Shown piece after piece: positions 36,057 to 46,112 of a DNA stretch of 64,000 nucleotides. A program made the position numbers and the translations under genes. The stretch is from the NCBI RefSeq assembly GCF_000801105.2, contig NC_079514.1:7626001-7690000 (forward strand). Direction: 5' to 3'. The notes beneath the pieces were generated by a model. That model worked only from the letters and a program-made list of their open reading frames with translations. It had not been told where the DNA came from and searched no databases. Numbering within the stretch: the first letter of the stretch is position 1; each line of letters starts with the position of its first letter. This DNA is from Raphanus sativus. Its lineage: Eukaryota > Streptophyta > Magnoliopsida > Brassicales > Brassicaceae.

Positions 36057-36100
36057 ATGGTGGTGATATTTCGTGCTACTCCTCTTCCACAATCTAGCGG

Positions 36101-36106
<6 letters not shown>

Positions 36107-36154
<48 letters not shown>
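36107..36154 (+). repeat. (CT)n microsatellite in HSP20-like gene 4 intron 1
   Basis: About 24 uninterrupted CT units directly after exon 1, probably highly polymorphic. Confidence 0.9.
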
Positions 36155-36155
<1 letters not shown>

Positions 36156-36504
36156 GATCTCTCCATCTACGCAAGTAATTAATTTCTTTTCTTTCCGATG
36201 TTGATTGGAGCAGAAGGGTTTTACTCTATCAACAACCCATTTCAGATAGATGGGCCAAAAGGATACACCGAAAGAAAGATGATTGGGCTCAGGGACATCT
36301 TCGTGAGGATTGATTTGCCGGGGGTTGGGCAAGATGACGTTCATGTTACCATTCACGACTCAAAGAAAGGTGTGATTATCAAAGCCTCGGCGCCAATTCT
36401 TAACATACATGACTCCTCCACAGTCCCACGCATCTACGAAACCTACGTAATGCTCTACTGCGATTGCTGCGAGGTATCGAGCTTCCACAACCCTCAAGTA
36501 ACCG

Positions 36505-36851
36505 ATAAAAGCTTTGATAGTGAAGACTCAGAAAAATGTTCTTTTATATTTCTTGATTCTTAAGGTTTTACAATGACTAGCATTTGCTTAAATACACAAG
36601 TGGGAAAACCCTAGTTCCTATTACACTTGTCTTCATCTTGCTTCTCCGAGAGATCCAAGGGCAGAGAATGAATTGTGCAGTTCAGGACCACACGGTTTCG
36701 TACATGACATCATGCTCTGCTTTTCCTTTCTCTTCTCCACTCCAACTCTGTCTTTGTCTTCTTGTGTAATAACCGTTGCAAGTGATTGAGCTGGAGTGGG
36801 CTTTTGCTGGTTTGAGAGTGGCGTGGGCTTTTCTGAGTTGGGCCTGCTAAT
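36505..36851 (-). repeat. 3' LTR of copia element B
   Basis: A 347-bp repeat identical to 41121-41467. The polyprotein frame ends inside it at 36633. Confidence 0.95.
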
Positions 36852-39800
36852 ATCCCCTCTCAAACTAAGCGTGGGAGGAACGTCAACGCCTAGTTTGAAA
36901 CGTAAGCTGCAGAATGGTGCCGTCGGAAGCGATTTCGTAAAGATATCTGCGAGTTGAAGTCGAGCCGGTACGTGTTTAACTTCCAGAGATCCCAGCGCTA
37001 CTCTTTCACGGACGTAGTGATAATGAGTCTCAAAGTGCTTCGAACGTCGATGAAAGGCTGGATTTGCAGTCAAGTAGATCGAAGACAGGTTGTCTCCGAA
37101 CAGCTGAGGCGTGACAGGAAGAGAAATGCCCAGCTCACGAAGCAACATGCTCATCCACGCCAATTCCGACGCTGTTTCAGACAAAGAGCGGTACTCAGCC
37201 TCCGTAGAGCTTTTAGACACCGTTTCCTGCTTCTTTGATGACCAAGATATAAGGTTTTGGCCTAGAAAAGTACAAAAACCTCCTGTGGACCGCCTTGTCT
37301 CTTGGCAACCCGCCCAATCACTGTCACTGTATGCCCGGAGTGTACAGTCGGTGTCGTTAACAAGAGAAATTCCCATCGAGATTGTCCCCTTGATATAACG
37401 CAAAATCCTCTTCAGATTTGCGAAGTCAGCAACAGACGGGGAGTGCATCTTTTGGCACACATAGTTCACTGCGAACTGCACGTCCGGCCTTGTCAGGGTC
37501 AAGTATTGGAGTTTTCCAGCCATTTTTCTGAAGTAAGAAGGGTTGTGAAACGGTTTGTCTTGATCTGGCACTTTGTTGAGCTGTAGCGGCAGAGGAGTAT
37601 TCACTGGTGAGCAATTCTCCATTCCTGCTGCACCAAGAATATCCACTGCATATTGTTCTTGGGAGAGGAACAAACCACCTTCATGAAACGTCGCTTGTAT
37701 CCCAAGAAAATAGTGAAGTCTTCCCAAATCTTTCATTCTGAACTTTGAGTTCAACTCCTCTAGAAGCTTGTTCAAAGTTGCAGAGTTGTTGCCAGTGATA
37801 GCCATGTCGTCCACATACAACAAAAGCATTATTATGTTCCCAGCTTTGTTGTATATAAACAACGATGGATCCTTAACACTGCACACAAACCCAAACTCGA
37901 TAAGGAAGTCACTGAATTTGTTGAACCAAGCACGTGGAGATTGCTTGAGGCCGTACAATGATTTGTGGAGGTGACAGACGTGATCTGGCTTCGTCTTGTC
38001 TACAAAGCCTGCCGGTTGCCTCATATATACAGTTTCCTTAAGATCCCCATGCAAAAACGCATTTTTAACATCCATCTGCTTCACATCCCATCTCATGATA
38101 GTCGCAAGATGGAGGACTGTACGCACGGTAGCTGTTCTCACAACGGGACTGTAAGTCTCCAGATAGTCGACTCCTTCTTCTTGGTTGTTCCCTTGAACAA
38201 CTAGACGAGCTCTGGGATTTTTTATTGTGCCGTCGGCGTTGAGCTTGTATCTGTAAATCCATCGATTTCCCAACACGTGCATATCAGAAGTTCTGGGAAC
38301 AAGTGACCATGTGTTTGTGATGATACAATTATCGAACTCTTCACTCATAGCTCCGTTCCATTGTGGATCTTTAAGAGCAGCAACCACTGAAGTAGGCAAA
38401 GGATCTGTTGGTCTGTGAGCCAGAAGAGCATATTTGGGATTCGGTTTTCTTATCCCTGCTTTCGATCTTGTCACCATGCTGTGCTGAGATGTTGATATCG
38501 GTATTGTCGTCTGTACGGTCCCACTAGTCCTTGAACCGGAGTCTACCGCTGAGGTACTAATAGATGGCCTGTCAGCTGCCTCTGCACTTATGTCTTCACG
38601 AGGCTGAGAGTTTCTCAACACACTTGTGTTACTCGTTAGAGGTGGAAAGTCTGCAGCATTGAACAGAGGAGGCGTTGATATTTGGACAGTTGATCTCAAC
38701 ACTGGTGGAGCTTGATGTGACCTGCATTCGGCCTGCACTGGTTCCTTTGACATGAAGCTTCGTTGCCATGCTTCTAGAGAAGGCGTGACAGTCGAAGAGT
38801 GATAGCTTTTGTACAGAGATCCGAAAGGAAAACTCAACTCATCGAACAACACATGTCTTGATATGTAGACACGTCCTGTTGGAGGGTAGAGGCACCTATA
38901 GCCTTTATATTTCTCATTGTATCCCAGAAAAACACAGTGAAGAGAGCGAGGATCGAACTTGTTTGCAGCGTAATCTCGTAGCATAGGATAGCAGGAACAC
39001 CCAAATGATCGCAGAGCAGAGTAATCTGGTGCTTTTCCATAGAGAAGTTCATATGGAGTTCTTTTGTCTGACAACGCTGATGAGGGAAGTAGGTTACTCA
39101 AGAAGTTGGCTGTGTAGAAGGCTTCCACCCAGTACTGCTGTGGTGTTCTGCTTTGAAACATCATCGTCAGACCAATCTCTGTAACATGTCGATGTTTACG
39201 CTCTGCTAAACCATTTTGTTGCGGAGTGTAGGGGCAGGAGATGAATTGTTGAATCCCTTTGTCTCTGAGATGTTCCACAAACTTGTTGCTAGTGAACTCA
39301 CCTCCTCCATCACACTGAAATATTTTGATTTTATGGGACAACTGGTTCTCGACTAACTTCTGGAACGACACAAATGTTGAGTAGAAATCAGCTTTGGTCT
39401 TTAAAGGAAACAACCAACAGAATCGAGAATAGTTGTCTATAAAGATGACATAAAATCTGAATCCTTGATTAGAGGTAACAGGTGATGGACCCCAGAGATC
39501 ACAATGAACTCTCTCTAAGGGTCTAGAAGCAACAAAAGTAGAATCAACAAACGGCAACCTACAACTCTTCCCTAGTTGACATGACTCACACATCCTCATG
39601 GTACTTTTATTGATAGAAATGAACTTATTATGACTCAGATACTTCAAGGTCTGATCTTGTGGGTGTCCCAACCGCCTATGCCACACCTCATCACTCGCAG
39701 CAGTCTGTCTTGTTGAGTAGTGAGCTTGAGGCTTCGGAGATTGGAGACTGTACAGACCATCACGGGTGTTTCCTTGTTTCAGCAGATTTTGTGTTTGCTT

Positions 39801-41108
39801 GTCCTTCACAAACACTCGGTTAGCATCAAACTCAAAAGAGCAAGGACAGTCATTGGTGAGCTTAGACACAGACAACAACGATTTAGTAATACCAGGACAC
39901 ACTAATACATCTTTAAGTGGAAGTGATGTACCTGACGTTGAAGCAATGTCTGCTGATCCGACATGAGTAATCGGCAAGAAACTTCCATCACCAATGAGCA
40001 CAGCATCGTTTCCTCTGTAAGGTTGAGCATAAGCCAGGTGCTGAGGTGAGTTTGTGATGTGAGAAGTGGCACCCGAGTCTGCTATCCACTCAGCACCACC
40101 AGAATCCGTGATGTCTGTAATGCGCATTGCTGCCATCGCTGCTGGCATCTCTTCTTCGCTGTAAGTGTTATCGAACCTGTGCCAGCATCTCAGTGCGGAA
40201 TGACCATACAACCCACATATCTGACATGATGGTCTATCGTTGGAGGAGTTAGACGACACTGAAGAGCCAGACCGTGACCCTGAAGATGACAACTGCTGGT
40301 GAAATCCGCGGCCTCTTGTTGAAAACGACCCTCTACCTCTGTTACTACCGAAGCGTCTGTTAGATTGACCTCTTCCTCTGGAGTTGTAGTAGCTATTCTG
40401 GTTGTTAGAACGCTCTACATTGAAGGCCATGTGGGGAGACACTTCAGTAGGAACATTGTATCGTTGGATGCGAGAGTCATAGCTGTAGAGGCGAGGAATG
40501 TGATCTTCCAAGGTAGGGTTTGGTAGCATGTCAACGGATCCCTCAATACTGGTTATGAGAGGCTCATAATCCTTCCCCAAACCTTGAAGAGCAGCAAAAA
40601 TTTTCATCCTTTCAGGTACAGGGCTTCCAATCGAGGCTAGCTGGTCACAGATGAGCTTGACTTCGGTGAGATACTCTGACATGGACCGTTCCTTCTTGGC
40701 CACTGTCTGGAGTTTTCGTTGGAGTTCAAACAGACGTGATGACGTCGGTCTGTTGTAGTGTTGGGCTAGCGCTACCCAGATCTCGTGAGAAGTGTTGCAC
40801 GAGACAACAAGACTCTGGATTTCTTCAGAAAATGACCCTAACAGCCACGACTTGATCACTTGGTCAGTTTGAAACCAAGTGTAGTAGTCAGGGTTCGTCG
40901 CTGCTGTTGTTGTACCGTTGATTCCCGGAACGGCAAGCGTTGCTGGAGGTCGAGGAGAAGATCCATTTACAAACCCTAGCAAACGTTGACCGTTGAGGAA
41001 GGCTTCGAACTGATTCTTCCACAAGAGATAGTTTCTCTCGGAGAGTTTGACTGTGACACAGTTAACTATGTCTAGAGCTGGTGGCGTGTAAAGTTCAAGA
41101 GCTTCCAT
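36633..41108 (-). CDS. Intact copia Gag-Pol polyprotein (element B)
   Basis: The 1,491-residue frame carries, in order: gag (NYLLWKNQFEAFL near the start), an RG-rich linker, a CX2CX4HX4C zinc knuckle (CQICGLYGHSALRC), a protease (WIADSGATSH), an HHCC integrase N-terminus (HRRLGHP...CESCQLGKSC), the D,D,E integrase core (HCDLWGP; FQCDGGGEF; PQQNGLAERKH), a reverse transcriptase with YVDDM, and RNase H (SDSDWAG; SSTEAEYRS; FGDNLSS). It makes particles, copies its RNA and integrates the DNA. No stop or frameshift interrupts it. The C-terminal ~70 residues read through the purine tract into the 3' LTR. Its start (MEALELYTPP) lies directly beside the primer binding site. It resembles element A but retains everything A has lost. 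Confidence 0.95.
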   Translation of the reverse strand: MEALELYTPPALDIVNCVTVKLSERNYLLWKNQFEAFLNGQRLLGFVNGSSPRPPATLAVPGINGTTTAATNPDYYTWFQTDQVIKSWLLGSFSEEIQSLVVSCNTSHEIWVALAQHYNRPTSSRLFELQRKLQTVAKKERSMSEYLTEVKLICDQLASIGSPVPERMKIFAALQGLGKDYEPLITSIEGSVDMLPNPTLEDHIPRLYSYDSRIQRYNVPTEVSPHMAFNVERSNNQNSYYNSRGRGQSNRRFGSNRGRGSFSTRGRGFHQQLSSSGSRSGSSVSSNSSNDRPSCQICGLYGHSALRCWHRFDNTYSEEEMPAAMAAMRITDITDSGGAEWIADSGATSHITNSPQHLAYAQPYRGNDAVLIGDGSFLPITHVGSADIASTSGTSLPLKDVLVCPGITKSLLSVSKLTNDCPCSFEFDANRVFVKDKQTQNLLKQGNTRDGLYSLQSPKPQAHYSTRQTAASDEVWHRRLGHPQDQTLKYLSHNKFISINKSTMRMCESCQLGKSCRLPFVDSTFVASRPLERVHCDLWGPSPVTSNQGFRFYVIFIDNYSRFCWLFPLKTKADFYSTFVSFQKLVENQLSHKIKIFQCDGGGEFTSNKFVEHLRDKGIQQFISCPYTPQQNGLAERKHRHVTEIGLTMMFQSRTPQQYWVEAFYTANFLSNLLPSSALSDKRTPYELLYGKAPDYSALRSFGCSCYPMLRDYAANKFDPRSLHCVFLGYNEKYKGYRCLYPPTGRVYISRHVLFDELSFPFGSLYKSYHSSTVTPSLEAWQRSFMSKEPVQAECRSHQAPPVLRSTVQISTPPLFNAADFPPLTSNTSVLRNSQPREDISAEAADRPSISTSAVDSGSRTSGTVQTTIPISTSQHSMVTRSKAGIRKPNPKYALLAHRPTDPLPTSVVAALKDPQWNGAMSEEFDNCIITNTWSLVPRTSDMHVLGNRWIYRYKLNADGTIKNPRARLVVQGNNQEEGVDYLETYSPVVRTATVRTVLHLATIMRWDVKQMDVKNAFLHGDLKETVYMRQPAGFVDKTKPDHVCHLHKSLYGLKQSPRAWFNKFSDFLIEFGFVCSVKDPSLFIYNKAGNIIMLLLYVDDMAITGNNSATLNKLLEELNSKFRMKDLGRLHYFLGIQATFHEGGLFLSQEQYAVDILGAAGMENCSPVNTPLPLQLNKVPDQDKPFHNPSYFRKMAGKLQYLTLTRPDVQFAVNYVCQKMHSPSVADFANLKRILRYIKGTISMGISLVNDTDCTLRAYSDSDWAGCQETRRSTGGFCTFLGQNLISWSSKKQETVSKSSTEAEYRSLSETASELAWMSMLLRELGISLPVTPQLFGDNLSSIYLTANPAFHRRSKHFETHYHYVRERVALGSLEVKHVPARLQLADIFTKSLPTAPFCSLRFKLGVDVPPTLSLRGDISRPNSEKPTPLSNQQKPTPAQSLATVITQEDKDRVGVEKRKEKQSMMSCTKPCGPELHNSFSALGSLGEAR

Positions 41109-41120
41109 GGCTCTGATACC

Positions 41121-41467
41121 ATAAAAGCTTTGATAGTGAAGACTCAGAAAAATGTTCTTTTATATTTCTTGATTCTTAAGGTTTTACAATGACTAGCATT
41201 TGCTTAAATACACAAGTGGGAAAACCCTAGTTCCTATTACACTTGTCTTCATCTTGCTTCTCCGAGAGATCCAAGGGCAGAGAATGAATTGTGCAGTTCA
41301 GGACCACACGGTTTCGTACATGACATCATGCTCTGCTTTTCCTTTCTCTTCTCCACTCCAACTCTGTCTTTGTCTTCTTGTGTAATAACCGTTGCAAGTG
41401 ATTGAGCTGGAGTGGGCTTTTGCTGGTTTGAGAGTGGCGTGGGCTTTTCTGAGTTGGGCCTGCTAAT
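41121..41467 (-). repeat. 5' LTR of copia element B
   Basis: Identical partner of 36505-36851, bordered outside by the AACCG target duplication. Confidence 0.95.
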
Positions 41468-41486
41468 AACCGACGGGGTTCTAAGG

Positions 41487-42907
41487 TAAAATAATGTGAA
41501 AGTGTTGTTGTTTATTGATGCCTATGGTTCCATACATATACATCGAGATATCTCCTAATACACTTAGAGATATGTACGTATAGATAAATACAACATTAGA
41601 GTTTATAGTCAACGATGATGGTGCCGATCGAGAAGCATTGACTCGACCACGACCACGAGAACTGTTACCACGACCCCCACGACCTCGTTGATACTGTCCA
41701 GAGTTCCGTTGTTGTTCGTTGAACCACTCAGGATACCCATGTAATAAGAAACACTCGGAGGCCTCGTGTCCTTTGCGATTGCAATGGGTACAGAAACGGT
41801 TGGGATCACGGCTTCTGTTGATCGGGACGACCGCAGTGGATGAAGTAGGAGTAGGAGAAGCAGACTCCGTCTTGACAGAAAAACCAAGGACATCTTGCTT
41901 GGTTTCATTTGTACGCATGGTAAGTAGGTGCTGCTCAGCCCGGACTACTCGTGAATAGGCAAGGTTGAGATCAGGTAGTGGATCTTCGTCGATGATTTGG
42001 GATCGGATGGAGCCAAACCTGGAGTCATCGAGACCAAAAAGAAACTTATGGACTTTAGCATCTTCACGTTCTTTGTCAATGTGTGATGATGCTTCACAGG
42101 TACAAGTGTAGAGGGATTTGAAATTCTGTAGTTCTTCCCATAACTTAGATAGGCGACCAAAGTAAAGAAGAACGGTTTCACCGTTCTGTTTGCAGTTGGA
42201 GATCTCATTCTCAAGGAGGTGCTTGCGTACACTGTTCTTCACAGAGAACCGTCGCTTGAGGGATTCCCATAGGAGAAACGCATCTGGAACATGACTAACT
42301 GTGGATCGGACTGCAGGATCAATTGATGTGCGCATCCATCCAACGATCATGGAGTTGGTAGAAGCCCATCAAGCTAGATCAGGGTTTGTAGAGGGTTTTA
42401 CTATTGTACCATCGAGAAAACCAATCTTTTGTTTGGCTTGAAGGGAGTTCCAGAACTCGGTGGCCCACTCGGAGTAGTTGTCGCCCTTAAGAATCACTGG
42501 CGTAATCAAAGCGCCTGGATTGTCAGAGGGGTGTAGTGAGTAAGGAGATGTAGTAGCAGTAGTAGTAGAATCGGTAGGAGTAGACATCGTAGAAGGAGAT
42601 GTAGCAGAATCAGTAGAAGAAGAAGTAGTGGCCATGATTGTTTCTTAACAAACACGTAACAAGATAGAAGGTAGAAGGCGGAAGCGAAGAAAAAATTAGG
42701 TCAGGAACGTTATTGCTCTGATACCACAAAATAATGTGAAAGTGTTATTGTTTATTGATGCCTATGGTTCCATATATATACATCGAGATATCTCCTAATA
42801 CACTTAGAAATATGTACGTATAGATAAATACAACATTAGAGTTTATAGTTATCTCTAAGCTAATCCTTATCTCTATATAAGGCTACTCATCTCCACGACC
42901 CCCATCA
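41487..42907 (-). mobile_element. Gag-only, pol-deleted copia element (element C)
   Basis: The right LTR (about 42727-42907, ~181 bp; ends TG...) is preceded by the same tRNA-Met primer site at 42715-42726. The left LTR survives only as ~121 bp (41487-41608), because a deletion removed its inner ~60 bases together with all of pol. The two LTR pieces differ at about three of 121 positions. The coding part is a copia gag with one in-frame stop. No 5-bp target duplication is visible. Instead CGACGGGGTTC occurs on both outer flanks (41471-41481 and 42911-42921). Confidence 0.85.
41609..42635 (-). pseudogene. Copia gag with one in-frame stop (element C)
   Basis: Reading from 42635 the frame starts with a Ser/Thr-rich leader, then VILKGDNYSEWATEFWNSLQAKQKIGFLDG (copia-type gag N-domain). 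A TGA follows PDLA at about 42366. The same frame resumes WASTNSMIVGWM...RFSVKNSVRKHLLENE, and a CX2CX4HX4C knuckle (CTHCNRKGHEASEC) and an RG-rich tail follow. A single C-to-T change (CGA to TGA) would explain the stop. There is no protease, integrase or reverse transcriptase. It could at most have been a parasite of related copia elements. Confidence 0.88.
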
Positions 42908-43500
42908 GCATCGACGGGGTTCCAGGCTCTGCCGATGAATGTATTCTCTTTTCACATTTCATTTACAAGTCATCAACTTTTAAAATGTTTACCTCAATAT
43001 TTGTTTTGTTTTTTGTTTTTTTTTTGTCAAAGCTGTTCACAGAGGTCCCCATCTCTATGACACGGACCCCAATGGTAATATTCATTCAAATTATTTTTAT
43101 TACATTATATAGTAGTCAGTTTCAGTGTCTAATCGGGGATATTTGTTGTTGTGATCATTTGTGTGGAGCAGACCCGGAGAATACGGGTCAGATAGAGCAG
43201 CCACACCCAGGCTTGATCCAAGGACCGGATACGGCTTATGAGTATAAGCAGCTCCCAGACGGCAGCGCATACGTGCGTTTAGACATGCCTGGCGTTCCCA
43301 ATGATGACTTCACTACCTACGTCGAGACTTGGAGAGTGAATGTGGTTGGTATCGCTCCTGCCGTTAGCCACGACTCAAGTGGTCGGTCCTACTCTGCTGA
43401 CGCGGCTCTGCTCGACACTCCTGCCGGCACATTTCCCACTCCTAGGCTGAGGAGCCACGTCCAGAACGGTGTGATGCGCCTCTTCATCCATCCAGTTTGA

Positions 43501-45028
43501 CTTCATTATGAAACACGTTTGTGTTTCTTAATTAGTTCCATATTCCGCAGAAGATCTCGGGATTATTTCGTTTTAATGTTTTTCATCAGTATATTTCAAA
43601 ATACGAATATATAACGTATTTTTAGATCATTAATATCATAAAAGATTCCACCAATAAAAGACTCATGTGTCACGGTACGTAGCACAATGGTGTGTTGTTT
43701 AATGATATTACGTAACCACTCACCAGCATATCAAGGTAATCAGTAAATTGTAGAAATCAGAACTTAAAAGAGAGCGTCGAAAATAATTCAGTATTACATT
43801 TTTATCTTTTGAAAATCCGATAACAATGTCTAATTAAAATATTATATTTCGTTACTTTTGAAAGATCAGATTTACTCATCAAATTTCGAACTCAAACTCA
43901 AGCTTCGGGATGATGTACATGAAGTTTATTAAAGTAACATAGCATAGCAAAGCAAATTTCATAAATTTAATGTGAAGCACAGCGATGATACATTATTCTT
44001 GGTTCGATGAATAGACTCTATTTTGGCAACAAAGACGCTTTTATCTCATTTATATCACTAGCTTAATGTCAATTAAGGCTCCATTTAAGGTTACAGGTTG
44101 TTGTAATCTTCTTTGTATTCGGCAAATTTGTTGAACTCTATATGGCCTCAAAACCATATTTAAATTTAATGCATCAAAATAGTTAAAAACTCATTGAAGA
44201 ATTCATTTAAGCGACAAGACTAAGAAGAAGAAGTTTACAAAAAAAAAGACTAAGAAGAAGATGCCAAGGCTTAATGGATCGATCGAAGAAGGGAACGTAT
44301 AAACTATGATCTCTTCCAAGACACTATTTATTAGCGTCAACTACGATCAGAGCAAGACTAAGTCAAGTGGTGCAAAGGGATTTGGTTCACCTATGCTACA
44401 CAAAAATTTGTTTCATCTCTTACAACAGGTGATCATATGATACAAATGAATCTTATCGAAATGTTTTATATGCAGAAATTACGAGACTAATCCTATTATC
44501 CTAATAACATGTGAAACGAAATTAACATTATTGTTTTTCTTTTATACCGTTCACTTTTGGGCACATTATAATTCTATGGACCGAAATTATATGGCACGTA
44601 GCGTGCATCTCTTATTATGTGTGAATGCCTCAGGTGTTACCTAGGGGCATGCCCAAATTCATTGATCTATGACATGGATATACATCAGTAGTGCATTATA
44701 ATTTATAAATATTTGTATATTAATTTGCATTTCTTAAATGTTTTTTTCAGTAGATAGGAAAACATCGATAAACAATCGTGTGTTTGTCGACAAACCATCG
44801 ATGCCAACGTCTCATAATAGTTGTCGTTAGGTAACTTTTTCTTAATTTGGGGTACATTACAAATTACACGGCTCTAACAAGTCCCAGTATATTTTTCAAA
44901 AGTTTCATATTACCCCTTATGTCAATGGCGCAGAAGTCAAAAGTATTTTTTCTACAATCCACATTTGGCTATTTATGCACATAATTTATTTTTGACTGAA
45001 ACTATTTGTTAAGTACTTATATTTATTA
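43501..45028. other. Intergenic, no gene seen
   Basis: AT-rich DNA. A microinsertion (44232-44245, AGTTTAC plus A-run) is flanked by perfect 16-bp repeats. About 44670-44860 is a diverged duplicate of 46635-46820 (shared GCATTATA, AGATAGGAAAACATC, CATAATAGTTGTC, TTAGGTA). Confidence 0.5.
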
Positions 45029-46112
45029 GACCACCTGCAACGGAGGATGTTAGCAAATCCTTAGCATCAATTCCTAAGCTAAATGGATTAAAAAAATATT
45101 AAAACAATTCCTGTAGCTAAGAATGAATCTTTAGCTAAGGGAATTAAGGATTTGATCCTTAACTCTTCTGCTCATCCATCTCGCTCTTTTCTTCCTGTTC
45201 AGTTCTTCCTCACTTCCCATTCACTTCCCAATTCTTCTTCGCATCCATAACCTCATTTAATTTCAACACAACTTCTCCTCTCTCTCCCCGTCAATACTCA
45301 TCCTCTCTCTCGCGACGAGATCCTCTCTCTCCGTCACGTCGATACGATCTTCATCGAATCCAGAAACTTTCGTTCAAGTGATTGAAGGCTCTTACCACTG
45401 TTCCCCTTCCGCCAGAGCCATCGATATGGAATAAGAGTATTTATTTTGTTACTAGAAGCTTTGATTGAGATCAGTCCCAATCTCACAAACGATCTGAATG
45501 AGTAATTAAGTTGTTTCCAGGGCAAACGGGTAAACACTGATCTTTTTCCTATCTTTTATCTCAGTTCTAATTTGGCACTTGCATGAATTAAAAAATCAAA
45601 CTTGTTGTTCTTGTCTAATTCTGCTGTTTACGGGATGGGTAATACAAAAGTAATTGCGGCTGTTTATGGCACAAGAGAGGTACTCTATTACTCATTCTCT
45701 TAAGATTTGTGATGCTTTTATTTATCTGTGTTTAATTTCATATATGTTTCCGTTCAGATTCAATACAAAAGCCAACAAAAGAATGGTCATGTATTGGTAT
45801 GTGTATGTTTGTGTATACTCTTCTTTGCATAAAGCTTTGTGAATTTGAAGTGCTTATGGATACGTCGCTGCAGCTTCTCTCAGACTTGTTTAAACATAAG
45901 AAATGAATATTGAATCATTGTTTAGTGTTGTCTTACTCTGTTCTTGTTCTTCATATGTTTAACAAAAAAAACTTTTTTTCTCCTAAGGATTCTTAAAAGG
46001 AATCCACCATTGGACTGCTTATTTTGCTAAGAATCCTTATCTATTCACTAAAAAAAAAATACTAAAATAGTCTCTAAAGACTCCACAATGGAATCCACCA
46101 TTGTGGATGCTC
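45029..46112. mobile_element. PIF/Harbinger-like non-autonomous element carrying a gene-like segment
   Basis: Imperfect inverted ends (GACCACCTGCAACGGAGGAT at left; the reverse complement of the right end reads GAGCATCCACAATGGTGGAT) are flanked by TTA at 45026-45028 and 46113-46115. TTA is the Harbinger target duplication. Outer parts carry AAGGATTC/GAATCCTT motifs in both orientations. The centre (about 45185-45380) is CT-rich and GC-balanced, unlike the ends, and looks like a captured 5'UTR or exon. Confidence 0.6.

Larger units (their letters stand above)
36505..41467 (-). mobile_element. Full-length young Ty1/copia retrotransposon (element B)
   Basis: LTRs of 347 bp at 36505-36851 and 41121-41467 are identical as far as I can read base by base. 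The target duplication AACCG lies at 36500-36504 and 41468-41472. The tRNA-Met primer site (TGGTATCAGAGC, minus strand) is next to the right LTR and a purine-rich tract (GTTTGAGAGGGG) next to the left. The internal region is one open frame covering all copia domains. Identical LTRs and an intact frame indicate a very recent insertion and a potentially autonomous element. The LTR ends read ATTAGC...CTTTTAT in element orientation rather than TG...CA, which is unusual. It sits inside exon 2 of HSP20-like gene 4. Confidence 0.95.
36057..43500 (+). pseudogene. Two-domain HSP20-like gene 4, disrupted by two copia insertions
   Basis: Exon 1 (36057-36099) and exon 2 (from 36214) match the siblings: GFYSINNPFQIDGPKG, IFVRIDLPGVGQDD and C-x-C-C (LYCDCCEVS). 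Exon 2 is cut at 36504 by the full-length copia element. It resumes at 41473 for about 14 coding bases (VTDGVLR when spliced across the target duplication) before a second, gag-only element. Beyond the insertions a 42-nt phase-1 microexon (43033-43074) and the final exon (43172-43500: AYVRLDMPGVPNDDF, NGVMRLFIHPV) are still open. The exon 2 tail and its donor are missing. Mutations beyond the insertions are few, so the gene died relatively recently. Intron 1 holds a long (CT)n run. Confidence 0.9.

Noticed and set aside
36584..36769. 61-residue frame repeated at 41200-41385
   Set aside because: It lies within both LTRs of element B and is identical only because the LTRs are identical.
36954..39966. 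Several plus-strand open frames opposite the copia element B polyprotein
   Set aside because: Antisense shadows of a 1,491-residue frame whose domains are fully accounted for.
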